Assembly: GCF_014643775.1 (NCBI RefSeq)
Contig: NZ_BMKC01000002.1
Coordinates: forward strand, 372,001 to 436,000
Direction: 5' to 3'
Source of the DNA: Arenimonas soli
Lineage (GTDB): Bacteria; Pseudomonadota; Gammaproteobacteria; Xanthomonadales; Xanthomonadaceae
DNA: 64,000 nt
The notes under the pieces were generated by a model. The model saw only the letters and a list, made by a program, of their open reading frames with translations, had not been told where the DNA came from and made no database searches. Shown in pieces: positions 56,723-64,000 of this stretch (positions are counted from its first letter, which is position 1; every line of letters starts with the position of its first letter). Position numbers and translations under genes: made by a program.

Positions 56723-57778
56723 CTAGTCGTCAATACCGAACTCCGCCTTCGCCTGTTCCAATCCAAGAGGTTCCAGCGCTTGGATCATCTCCTGAGCGAT
56801 CTCGCCGCGGGAACGACGCCGGTCCACCAGGTACTTGAGCGCGGCACGTGAGCCGATGCGGTTGGACAACAGGTCCTCTTCGAGAAATGCCGACATCGGG
56901 GCGACCCAGACTTGCGCCACCTCCACAGCCCATGACGACAGCAAGGATGCACCCGGCACATAGACCAGCGGATGACTCGTTGTAGAAACCACGTGTTTGA
57001 TGTCGATCCAGCCGCCAAGTCGCGTGTACACGTAGCGGCGCTCGGGGTCGATATGGCGCCCGACGTTACCAAGCCACCAGTTGCGTCGGTTGGTGTCGCG
57101 GATGGCGGCATCAATGCGGGTTCCGATCTCATCGGGTTCAACGTACTCCTCGAGGTTGCCGACATCGCTCCAGGTGGCGGTGATCGGCGAAGCCAGCGCG
57201 TCGCGACAGGTATCGGAGCAGATTCGACCCTCTACCATGCGCAACGCGGGGCGGGGCGATCGGCATTGATTGACTGGCGATTCGGTCAACGGCTCACACG
57301 GCGCCGCCGCAAGCTCAGCCTGGGTCGGCAGTTCGGCCAGCCACCGGTCGTCGGCGTCGACTTCGCCGGCGATGAACTCGGGCTCGAGCCCATTGTGCAG
57401 GCGAAGGTCCACCCGGTACTGGGCCTCCGCACGTAGCCTGTAATGGGCCCTCAGCAGCGGTCGGCTCTCCAGGTGTTTGGCGTAGCCGATCGAGAAGGCG
57501 CGCTCACCCGGCGCCACATAGACAACCACCTTCTGCTCGCGATGAAGCAGGGCGACCGGTTGATTGTCGATGACGACCACCGTGCCCATCATCCGGCCCG
57601 GGAGGCCGCGCTCCCGAACGAAGGTCACGCGAACCGGACGAGCTTCCGACGGCTGGAGCCAGGTGGCGTCAAGAATCTGGGAGGGAGCGACCAGGTGGGC
57701 CTCCCGAGCAGGAATGCTGCGGGTGCTCGTGGCGCACGCGCCCAATAGCAGCGGAATCAGTAGCGCGAAAATTCTCAT
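56723..57778 (-). CDS. Hypothetical lipoprotein in a lipid operon
   Basis: A 351-residue lipoprotein (lipobox LGAC, Cys15). The N-terminal half (about 40-135) reads as a beta-sandwich (PVRVTFVRERGLPGRMMGTVVVIDN, split by strands), similar to the DUF2846-like part of surface lipoproteins. A middle segment has several cysteines (ICSDTC). The C-terminal end is helical. The function is unknown. Its ATG overlaps the stop of the flippase-like gene (ATGA), so it is the last gene of that operon. Confidence 0.7.
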   Translation of the reverse strand: MRIFALLIPLLLGACATSTRSIPAREAHLVAPSQILDATWLQPSEARPVRVTFVRERGLPGRMMGTVVVIDNQPVALLHREQKVVVYVAPGERAFSIGYAKHLESRPLLRAHYRLRAEAQYRVDLRLHNGLEPEFIAGEVDADDRWLAELPTQAELAAAPCEPLTESPVNQCRSPRPALRMVEGRICSDTCRDALASPITATWSDVGNLEEYVEPDEIGTRIDAAIRDTNRRNWWLGNVGRHIDPERRYVYTRLGGWIDIKHVVSTTSHPLVYVPGASLLSSWAVEVAQVWVAPMSAFLEEDLLSNRIGSRAALKYLVDRRRSRGEIAQEMIQALEPLGLEQAKAEFGIDD

Positions 57779-58782
57779 TCAGGTCCCTGTTTCTCTAGGT
57801 AGGGTTGAGTGCCGTTTGGAGCAGAGGCTTGTGGCGGAACGCGTGGACGCAGCAGGAAGAGCACGAATGTCGCGGCGAGCATCGCGAGGAAATTGATCAG
57901 CCAAAACAATGAGAATCCCATGGCGTTTGCGATTGGCACGCCCAGAGCACCGAGGGCGAGCACCACGGCGGCTTCACGCGTGCCAATGCCCGCAACCGAA
58001 AGCGGCAGGCTCGCGACCACCGTGGCCATCGTCACAACGGCGTAGACAGACAGCGCATCGATCTCGACCTGGGCCGCGCGTGCGAACAGCCAGACCTGGA
58101 GGATCGCCAGTGCCTGCGAAAGGATCGACAGCCCGGTGGCCGCAACCAGCGTGCGGCGGCTGAAGCGACTGTCCACGACCGGAACCGGCCTGGCAGCACC
58201 GTTGGCGGAGCGCGCCTGGAGACGGGCGGCAGCGATGGCGACCCGTCGCTGCAACCAGCCGGGTCGGAGCAGCAGCGCGATAAGGACGCCAGCGAACACC
58301 ACGAAGGTGATGCGAATCGCGTCGACAATGCCACTGTCGGTAACCGTCGCCAACGCACCGAATAGTCCGATGACGAGCAGGCACGGCACCAGGTCGAACG
58401 CACGGTCAAAGACCACCGAAAGCGCCGCCACTCCGAGATCGGGCTGTCGGTGCCGAATCATCCAGACTCGACTCAGCTCACCGAGTTTGCCGGGACTCAC
58501 CAAGCCGAGGAAGAAGCTGGCGCCGTATATTCGCGCCAGCTCGCCGGCCGGGAGTGCCGCCCCGCCAGCCCCGAGGATGAGGTTCCAGCGCCAGGCGCGC
58601 AGCGTGATCAGGGCTGCGGTAACCAGAAAGCCAGCGAGTGCCGGCCCTGCCGCCAGCTCGGGAGTCCACGCCTGCATTCTGCTGCCCGGGTCCAGGTGCA
58701 ACACCAGCGCCGTGGTTGCAATGGTGCCCAGCGCGGCCCGAAGCCACAGCGAGTCCAGGATCCGTCGCCGGAGAACAGTCAC
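57775..58782 (-). CDS. Flippase-like membrane protein (AglD/MprF N-terminal-domain family)
   Basis: A 335-residue polytopic protein of the lysylphosphatidylglycerol synthase transmembrane/AglD family, with about eight helices. The motif ARIYGASFFLGLVSPGKLGELSRVWMIRH and the Gly-rich ...SLPLSVAGIGTREAAVVLAL are characteristic of the family. Such proteins flip lipids or help transfer lipid-linked groups. The GTG start overlaps the PAP2 gene stop (GTGA). The substrate is unknown; the neighbours suggest a phospholipid. Confidence 0.85.
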   Translation of the reverse strand: MTVLRRRILDSLWLRAALGTIATTALVLHLDPGSRMQAWTPELAAGPALAGFLVTAALITLRAWRWNLILGAGGAALPAGELARIYGASFFLGLVSPGKLGELSRVWMIRHRQPDLGVAALSVVFDRAFDLVPCLLVIGLFGALATVTDSGIVDAIRITFVVFAGVLIALLLRPGWLQRRVAIAAARLQARSANGAARPVPVVDSRFSRRTLVAATGLSILSQALAILQVWLFARAAQVEIDALSVYAVVTMATVVASLPLSVAGIGTREAAVVLALGALGVPIANAMGFSLFWLINFLAMLAATFVLFLLRPRVPPQASAPNGTQPYLEKQGPE

Positions 58783-59495
58783 GGCCTGCCCGAACGGATC
58801 GTAGCCGTTGCGATCATGCCGGCGACTGCGCCGACGTAAGCACCAGCGACGACGTCACCAATGAAATGGGTGTTCGTAAGTACGTAGGCGCAGAACGATA
58901 CCAAGCTGAAGATGGCCAGCGGAAGGCGCAGGCGGGGGTAGAGCGCCATCAACGGCAGGACAGTCGCCAGCAGCACCACCGTCGAACCAGAGGGGAAGGC
59001 TTGATACGGTTTGGTGACGCCGGCAAACGCATGAAAACCGTGCAGGCCGTCGTTGATGTAGCCAAGGCTGGACGGAGAACAGCCCGACGAGATCGCCTCG
59101 GGTCCAGGATCCACGACGTTGCGGGGCCACGTGCGCCCGAATGCCCGCTTCAGCATGTCCTTGACCGCAAGCGCAACAAGCAGGGTGGCGGCGATTACTG
59201 CATATGCCCGCTCGACCTGCCCACCGCGCCCGTAGCCGCGGCGGATCGCATGCACGACCAGGAACAGCGCAGCCCCTGGCGCAATGAGGATCGGAGCGCT
59301 CAGGAACTGCAGCATCCAAGGGTACGTGTCCAGGCCATGACGGTGGATCCAGGTGGCGGCTGGAAGGTCCAGCCAACGGATACACGCCATGCTGGCCAGA
59401 AATGCCAGCGGGAGGCCGAACAAGGCGAATCGTGCAGCCGCCCTCCATTCTGGCGTGGGAGTCGACGCGGCGACAACGTGGGGGGAGCGGTTCAT
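58779..59495 (-). CDS. PAP2-family membrane phosphatase with altered active site
   Basis: A 238-residue protein with about six helices. The three PAP2 motifs are recognisable but altered: KRAFGRTWP (motif 1; Trp where Arg is usual), FPSGSTV (motif 2; the catalytic His of PSGH is Ser), and TNTHFIGDVVAG (motif 3 with its His and Asp intact). It may be less active or have a different reaction. The start at 59495 gives the normal N-terminus. It lies between the CdsA-like gene (31-bp gap) and the flippase-like gene (overlap). Confidence 0.82.
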   Translation of the reverse strand: MNRSPHVVAASTPTPEWRAAARFALFGLPLAFLASMACIRWLDLPAATWIHRHGLDTYPWMLQFLSAPILIAPGAALFLVVHAIRRGYGRGGQVERAYAVIAATLLVALAVKDMLKRAFGRTWPRNVVDPGPEAISSGCSPSSLGYINDGLHGFHAFAGVTKPYQAFPSGSTVVLLATVLPLMALYPRLRLPLAIFSLVSFCAYVLTNTHFIGDVVAGAYVGAVAGMIATATIRSGRP

Positions 59496-59526
59496 TCGGC
59501 AAGGGACTCGTGCAAGTGGGACAGGA

Positions 59527-60381
59527 TCAGTGAAATGCGAGCAGTGTCGCGACGAACACCGGCAGCGCGGCCAGGAGTGAATCGAGGCGATCGACCAGGC
59601 CGCCGTGTCCGGGCAGCACGCAACCACTGTCCTTGACGCGTGCGTGCCGCTTCATGAGGCTGCTGAACAGGTCGCCGATGGCCGCAAAGCTGAGCGCGGG
59701 CATCGTCGCGGCGAATACCAGCACGCGCTCGCCCATGCCCAGCTCCCAGGGCGCCAACAAAAGCCCCGCACCCAACACCGACGTCAGTGCAAGTGCCGCG
59801 AGCAAGACGCCGAAGTTCTTGTTCGGGCTGACACCGGGTGCGATCAGTGGCCAGCGGGCAAGCCCGCCGGCATAGTTGCCAAGGACGTAGCACAGCGTGT
59901 CCAGCGTGCAGACCAGCGCTATCAGGTACAGCAGCAGGAAGCGACCTTGGGGCTGCTCCAGAACCCAGGTCGCGGCGGTGAACATTACCAGCGCCAGCAA
60001 GAGCCCGATGGTCGACTTGAAGAGGCTACCGACAAGCGACGCGTTGGCGCAGAAGCCCGCGTGGCGAAGCCACGCGAAAGCTCCCAGCCACAGCGCCAGG
60101 CCAAGCCAGATCCACGCCGCGCGATAGCCGCCGGTGTCGCTGGAAATGACCAGACAGGCGACTGCGCACAGCAACACTCCGCCGATTCGCAGGGGAATGG
60201 CGCGCACGCCACTCAAGGCCAGCCACTCCCAGTACACGCCCATTGAAATCAGGGCAGCAAGCACCGCTAGTGCTCCCTCCGGCAGCGCCAGGACGGCACC
60301 CAACGCAGCCGTGGCAAGCGCAAGCGCGGTCACGACGCGGGGGGCGAGATCGGAGGGATGCATGACGACGGGTTCCTGCAT
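59527..60381 (-). CDS. Phosphatidate cytidylyltransferase-like protein (CdsA family)
   Basis: A 284-residue polytopic enzyme. The CDP-diglyceride synthetase signature is intact near the C-terminus: SLMKRHARVKDSGCVLPGHG then GLVDRLDS. The region normally reading ADIGAYFAGRRFG is instead CTLDTLCYVLGNYAGG, a divergence that suggests a paralogue and not the housekeeping CdsA. The reaction would be CTP + phosphatidate to CDP-diacylglycerol. It is the first gene of the minus-strand lipid operon, divergent from the desaturase gene. Confidence 0.88.
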   Translation of the reverse strand: MQEPVVMHPSDLAPRVVTALALATAALGAVLALPEGALAVLAALISMGVYWEWLALSGVRAIPLRIGGVLLCAVACLVISSDTGGYRAAWIWLGLALWLGAFAWLRHAGFCANASLVGSLFKSTIGLLLALVMFTAATWVLEQPQGRFLLLYLIALVCTLDTLCYVLGNYAGGLARWPLIAPGVSPNKNFGVLLAALALTSVLGAGLLLAPWELGMGERVLVFAATMPALSFAAIGDLFSSLMKRHARVKDSGCVLPGHGGLVDRLDSLLAALPVFVATLLAFH

Positions 60382-60431
60382 GGGATCGTGAAACAGCGGG
60401 TCGACGGCGCTCGTCCACAGGCGGGCAACAC

Positions 60432-60461
60432 TTGTCGTCGGCGACGCTCGGTGTATACAAT
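60432..60461 (+). promoter_or_regulatory. Promoter of the desaturase-sensor operon
   Basis: TTGTCG (60432-60437) and TATACA (60454-60459, 16-bp spacer), or the overlapping TACAAT (60456-60461, 18-bp spacer), form a sigma70-type promoter about 40 bp before the desaturase start. The predicted start lies near 60468. Confidence 0.6.
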
Positions 60462-60476
60462 ACTACAGCGCTACAA

Positions 60477-60490
60477 GTAGACCCGTCTAC
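60477..60490 (+). promoter_or_regulatory. Candidate operator: GTAGAC-CC-GTCTAC
   Basis: A perfect 6-bp inverted repeat with a 2-bp centre lies between the predicted transcription start and the desaturase ribosome-binding site. The TAGAC/GTCTA core resembles operators of TetR-family repressors, so a repressor acting as a roadblock is plausible. No TetR gene is in the window. Confidence 0.5.
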
Positions 60491-60500
60491 AGGATTCCGG

Positions 60501-61559
60501 ATGAACGACCACAGCATCAAACTGCTCCCCCGTGCCTACGCCGTGCGCGACGCCAACGGTCGCCGCCGTGCCGTCAGCGTCCGCGACGCGCTGCGACAGT
60601 ACGGACGGTCATTGAACTTTCTCGCCGATCGCAGGCGCACGTTGCATGCACTGTTCGAGGCGAGCCACCTGCTGATGCTGGTGCCCACGGTGGTGTTTTT
60701 CGTCTATTTCGCCAACCTGGCGACGATGCTGTTCTTCTTCGCCGTATTCCTGTTCCTCGCCAACGTCACCAATACCGTTTGGTACCACCGCTACTGCAGC
60801 CACCGTGCGTTCCGGTTCGTCAGCCCGCTACTTCCCAGGATCTGCCTATGGCTGAACCCACTGGGATACCGCGAGGAGGTTTATGCGCTGGTGCACCACG
60901 TCCATCACTCCAATGCCGACGAAGAGAATGATCCCAACGGCCCCCAACTGGGATGGCTGGGCAACTACATCGCGTCCTACTTCGAGATCGATACCGATAT
61001 CAGCGAAGCGCAGTACGAACGCATAAAGGCGAGGCTGAAGCACATAGGAATGCCATTCTCCAGCTACGCCAGCTTTCGCCGTTGGGGGTGCGTGGAATCG
61101 ATCCCGCACTACCTGGCCCGCTGGACCCTGGCCACGGTCCTTTGGGCCGCCCTGTGGTATGCGCTGGGGGGGTTGCCCCTGCTGATGGCCTGGTTCGCAG
61201 TGCAGTTCTGCTGGCACGGGGCGGTACGGGACTTCAACTTCCGCGGGCACGGCAGCATTGAGGCCCCGGGGCAGGTGGACGGCGTGGACTTTGACCGCAG
61301 CTCGTTCGCACGCAATCAGCGCTTCTACGGGCTTCTGGCAGGCGAGTGGCATAATAATCACCATGCCTTCCGCGCCTCTGCGAACTCGGGGTTCCTGCCG
61401 GGCCAGTTGGACGTGCCCTTTCAGTTCATCCGCCTCCTTAAAAAATGCCGCCTTGTATCGCACTACCACGATCATCGCCAGCAGTTCATGGACCGGTATG
61501 CCGACGAGATGCAGCGGCATCGACCAGAGCTGGGCGGCGCCACTGCGTCTTCGAACTGA
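60501..61559 (+). CDS. Fatty acid desaturase (acyl-CoA desaturase family)
   Basis: A 352-residue membrane di-iron desaturase. The three histidine boxes are present: HRYCSHR, HHVHHSNADEENDPN and HNNHHAF. Two hydrophobic hairpins (about 48-90 and 205-245) anchor it. It introduces double bonds in acyl chains. AGGA precedes the ATG; a longer frame upstream would cover the promoter. The hybrid kinase gene follows after 24 bp. Confidence 0.92.
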   Translation: MNDHSIKLLPRAYAVRDANGRRRAVSVRDALRQYGRSLNFLADRRRTLHALFEASHLLMLVPTVVFFVYFANLATMLFFFAVFLFLANVTNTVWYHRYCSHRAFRFVSPLLPRICLWLNPLGYREEVYALVHHVHHSNADEENDPNGPQLGWLGNYIASYFEIDTDISEAQYERIKARLKHIGMPFSSYASFRRWGCVESIPHYLARWTLATVLWAALWYALGGLPLLMAWFAVQFCWHGAVRDFNFRGHGSIEAPGQVDGVDFDRSSFARNQRFYGLLAGEWHNNHHAFRASANSGFLPGQLDVPFQFIRLLKKCRLVSHYHDHRQQFMDRYADEMQRHRPELGGATASSN

Positions 61560-61583
61560 CCAGGCCCGACGTGCCGGGGACCC

Positions 61584-63710
61584 ATGACCCCCGCCGTTAA
61601 GGTGGCTCCCGCCAGCGGAGAGATGTCGCTGGTTGATCTGACCCGGCGCCTGGGTAATGGCACGATGGAGCAGGTTGTCGCCGCCTTGGGCGAGCGGCGG
61701 TTGGCGCCGCTACGCGTACTTGTGCTGGGCTTGGCCCTGGTCTGGGTGATGGGCTGGCGAACTGCCGGCACGCAGCCCGTGCTCGTCGCCGACGCCCATC
61801 GGGTCTACCCATGGGCAGTTGCCGTCTTTGTCATCAGCGCGCTTTGGTGGCTGGCGCTCCGGTCCGGCCGGATACGTACTAGCACCCGCGTCGATGCTGT
61901 CGGAACAGTCGCCAACTATCTGATCATCGCAGTACTGACCAAACACGCCTTCCTGCTGCTTATCACTTTGGAGGCGGTGCTTCCCTTCCTCGCCATCCTG
62001 GTCGGCGCGCGATATAGCCAGCGGTGGTTCAAGCTCGCGGTCGCCGCATCGTTCGCCGTACTGCTGTGGTCGGCACCGCCCGGCTACTGGCTTAGCCGGC
62101 CAGCCTATCTGGTCTATGCAATCGTGCTTACGGTTGGTTTGCCATTGTTGATAGGTCGCATCCTCTCGGCCCTGCGCGAAGTGTCGCTGCAGGCCTTGGA
62201 GGCGATGGACGCCCAAAACCGCTTCGTCGGCGCCATGTCGCACGAATTGCGCACGCCGCTGAACGTGATCATCAATGCCATCGCCCTCATCGACCGGGAA
62301 GGGCTGAGCACCGAACAGCGCGATCTGCTGGCCCAAAGCGCCACCAGTGCGCGGGCGATGGCGAACCGGGTCGACAACGTGCTGGACGTGGCACTGCAAA
62401 CCGCAGGCCGGATCGAACTGCGCAAGCAGTCACTGGACCCGCGCGACCTCATGCGAACCGTGCGTGACATCAACGCACCCGAAGCGGCAGAGCGGGGCGT
62501 CGCACTGTCGGTGTGCCTCGCCCATGACATCCCAGGGGCGCTGCTCGGCGACCAGGGCCGGATCGAGCAGGTCCTGAGCAACTTGACGGGCAATGCCATC
62601 CGCTACACGCCGTCCGGCGGCCGGGTTGACGTCACGCTACAAGCCCTGCCGGCCGACTTGCCGGGAGAAGTGGAGCTGGTCTGTACTGTCGCAGACACTG
62701 GAATCGGCATTCCCGACGCCGAGAAGGCGCGAATCTTCGAGGCCTTCTACCAGGTCAGCAGCGGCGCCGCGCGCGTGCATGGTGGAGTCGGGCTGGGGTT
62801 GTTCATCGTCCGCAGCGTCACAGAGCGGCTTGGCGGCTCCATGACGGTTGGGGACAATCCCGGTGGTGGCACGATCTTCACCTGGCGCGTGCGGTTGCCG
62901 GTCGCCAAGGACATCGCGCCGGTTGAGGGTCCGGAATCGCTGCAAGCCCTCCTGCGCGAGCATCGATCACGCGTGGCTCCCGTGCGCTGTCTGGTCGTGG
63001 ACGACCATGCTCCGAACGTCGACATCATGCGGCGCCTGCTCGGCGGTGCCGGTCACGCCGTGCATGCGGTCGACAATGGCCGGGATGGGCTGGCGGCCAT
63101 CCGGGGAGGCGATTTCGACCTGGCGTTTCTCGACCTGCACATGCCCCAGATGTCGGGGGGCGAGGTACTCGACGCGCTTCGCGAAGACCCGCCTGTGCGG
63201 CCTGTCCCCGTAATCGTCCTAAGCGCCCAATGTGATCAGGATGCTGTTTCCACCACGATCGCAAGGGGGGCCGCCGCCTTCGTCAGCAAGCCGGTATCGG
63301 CCCGGCGGCTCCTCGCAGTTGTTCACCGATACGCAGCGGCCGGTGCTGTCACCGACGACACGCAAGACAGCCCGATGCCGTCGCCCCTCGATGAGCTCCG
63401 CCAATTCGGCGATTCCCGCGCCGTCGGCAAACTCCTGCGCGAGGTCCGTGCCGGCCTGGCCCAGAGAATGCATGCGCTGGAGCGGGCCAGCGATTGCCCT
63501 GTCCGCGCCGGCGATGCGTTGCACGGGCTCCGCAATGAATTCGCGACGATTGGCAACTATTCCGGCATTTCCCTGGTTGCGCGGACGGAGCATGGCTTGC
63601 GTGCTGGCGTGGAAATTGACGGTGATATGAAGGCGATACAACGCGAAGTCCAGTCGGCTAGGGCCTGGATCGCCACCCAGCCCGAGTTCCAGCTGACCAA
63701 CCGGAGCTGA
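61584..63710 (+). CDS. RpfC-like hybrid sensor histidine kinase with receiver and Hpt domains
   Basis: A 708-residue protein. Five to six transmembrane helices (about 40-200) precede a histidine kinase (phospho-acceptor His220 in MSHELRTPLN, N-box NLTGNAIRYTPSGG, ATPase DTGIGIPD and GGVGLGLFIV). A receiver domain follows (Asp517 in FLDLHMPQMSG), then a C-terminal Hpt-like domain with His647 (DALHGLRNEF). This order matches RpfC, the DSF fatty-acid sensor of xanthomonads, but the membrane input region is not obviously RpfC. It lies between a desaturase and an esterase gene, so lipid sensing is likely. Confidence 0.88.
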   Translation: MTPAVKVAPASGEMSLVDLTRRLGNGTMEQVVAALGERRLAPLRVLVLGLALVWVMGWRTAGTQPVLVADAHRVYPWAVAVFVISALWWLALRSGRIRTSTRVDAVGTVANYLIIAVLTKHAFLLLITLEAVLPFLAILVGARYSQRWFKLAVAASFAVLLWSAPPGYWLSRPAYLVYAIVLTVGLPLLIGRILSALREVSLQALEAMDAQNRFVGAMSHELRTPLNVIINAIALIDREGLSTEQRDLLAQSATSARAMANRVDNVLDVALQTAGRIELRKQSLDPRDLMRTVRDINAPEAAERGVALSVCLAHDIPGALLGDQGRIEQVLSNLTGNAIRYTPSGGRVDVTLQALPADLPGEVELVCTVADTGIGIPDAEKARIFEAFYQVSSGAARVHGGVGLGLFIVRSVTERLGGSMTVGDNPGGGTIFTWRVRLPVAKDIAPVEGPESLQALLREHRSRVAPVRCLVVDDHAPNVDIMRRLLGGAGHAVHAVDNGRDGLAAIRGGDFDLAFLDLHMPQMSGGEVLDALREDPPVRPVPVIVLSAQCDQDAVSTTIARGAAAFVSKPVSARRLLAVVHRYAAAGAVTDDTQDSPMPSPLDELRQFGDSRAVGKLLREVRAGLAQRMHALERASDCPVRAGDALHGLRNEFATIGNYSGISLVARTEHGLRAGVEIDGDMKAIQREVQSARAWIATQPEFQLTNRS

Positions 63711-63712
63711 AC

Positions 63713-64000
63713 ATGCCCGTGCTGGATTTCCTTCCCATGCAGCCCGGTTCGCTTCCGGCGCTGGTTGCCGCGATGCAACTGCGCGAACAGGCTTGCCCCG
63801 GACTGAAGCCTGACAACGCCGCGCGCTGGATCTGGCGCGGCGCGGTCGGCGCCCGTGCCCCTTTGGCGATTGTCTACCTTCACGGGTTCACAGCCAGCCC
63901 CGGCGAATGCGCAGACGCCCCTGAACGGCTGGCGGCTGCCCTCGGCGCCAACGCCTATGTTCCCCGGCTTCCGGGACATGGACTGATCGCCGATGACGCG
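63713..64000 (+). CDS. Alpha/beta hydrolase, N-terminal part (cut by window end)
   Basis: The first 96 codons of a hydrolase gene that continues past the window; the frame is open to the last base. YLHGFTASPGE is the oxyanion motif of lysophospholipase/carboxylesterase-type hydrolases, followed by ANAYVPRLPGHGLIADDA. It starts 2 bp after the hybrid kinase stop, so it belongs to the same operon. The catalytic Ser and His lie outside the window. Confidence 0.85.
   Translation, partial: MPVLDFLPMQPGSLPALVAAMQLREQACPGLKPDNAARWIWRGAVGARAPLAIVYLHGFTASPGECADAPERLAAALGANAYVPRLPGHGLIADDA

Overview
The window comes from a very GC-rich gammaproteobacterial chromosome, most likely Xanthomonadales/Lysobacteraceae (Lysobacter, Luteimonas or Arenimonas type). 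The basis is the gene content: monomeric isocitrate dehydrogenase, long-form QueF, NucH/ExeM nuclease, a TonB-dependent receptor, an RpfC-like hybrid kinase, many small lipoproteins, and dense packing with ATGA/GTGA start-stop overlaps. No rRNA, tRNA, CRISPR array, transposase or phage module was found. The taxonomic call is inference.

Layout. 1-11.4 kb: the end of an ABC exporter, a lipoprotein methyltransferase-like protein divergent from katG (with an OxyR-like site), a serine hydrolase, an ECF sigma/anti-sigma pair, icd, small proteins and queF. 11.4-15.2 kb: nrdA-nrdB behind a complete cobalamin riboswitch. The riboswitch has its own sigma70-type promoter and an 11-nt element exactly complementary to the nrdA ribosome-binding region. 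15.2-24.5 kb: lipoprotein, M20 amidohydrolase, a polytopic membrane protein, zapE, an alpha/beta hydrolase, NucH nuclease, cytochrome c5 and a MASE1 protein with a degenerate kinase core.

24.5-28.4 kb is the accessory island and has visibly lower GC. It holds an orphan secreted protein, the 31-codon remnant of a second RES toxin gene, a 5'-truncated Rhs core fused to a metzincin-like C-terminal domain, a candidate secreted immunity protein, and an intact RES-Xre toxin-antitoxin pair. A 79-bp direct repeat (75/79 identical) brackets the Rhs cassette.

28.6-36.5 kb: BON/OsmY-like stress protein, M64 metallopeptidase, NYN-LOTUS protein, PyrR-like phosphoribosyltransferase, MpaB-type oxygenase, secreted endonuclease I and two small unknowns. 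36.5-41.0 kb: a predicted DNA-repair operon mrfA-mrfB-alkC. 41.0-50.8 kb: a universal stress protein behind an FNR/Anr-type site, two c-di-GMP enzymes, an I78 inhibitor lipoprotein, an old-yellow-enzyme reductase, an LCAT-like lipase and OsmC. 51-56.6 kb: a TonB receptor, an AraC regulator, a possible sRNA and two L,D-transpeptidases. 56.7-64 kb: a lipid locus in which a CdsA-like/PAP2-like/flippase-like/lipoprotein operon is divergent from a desaturase, an RpfC-like hybrid sensor kinase and an esterase that runs off the window.

Themes are oxidative and general stress (katG, OsmC, BON, Usp), DNA synthesis and repair (nrdAB, mrfAB-alkC), interbacterial conflict (Rhs and RES modules) and membrane lipid sensing or remodelling.
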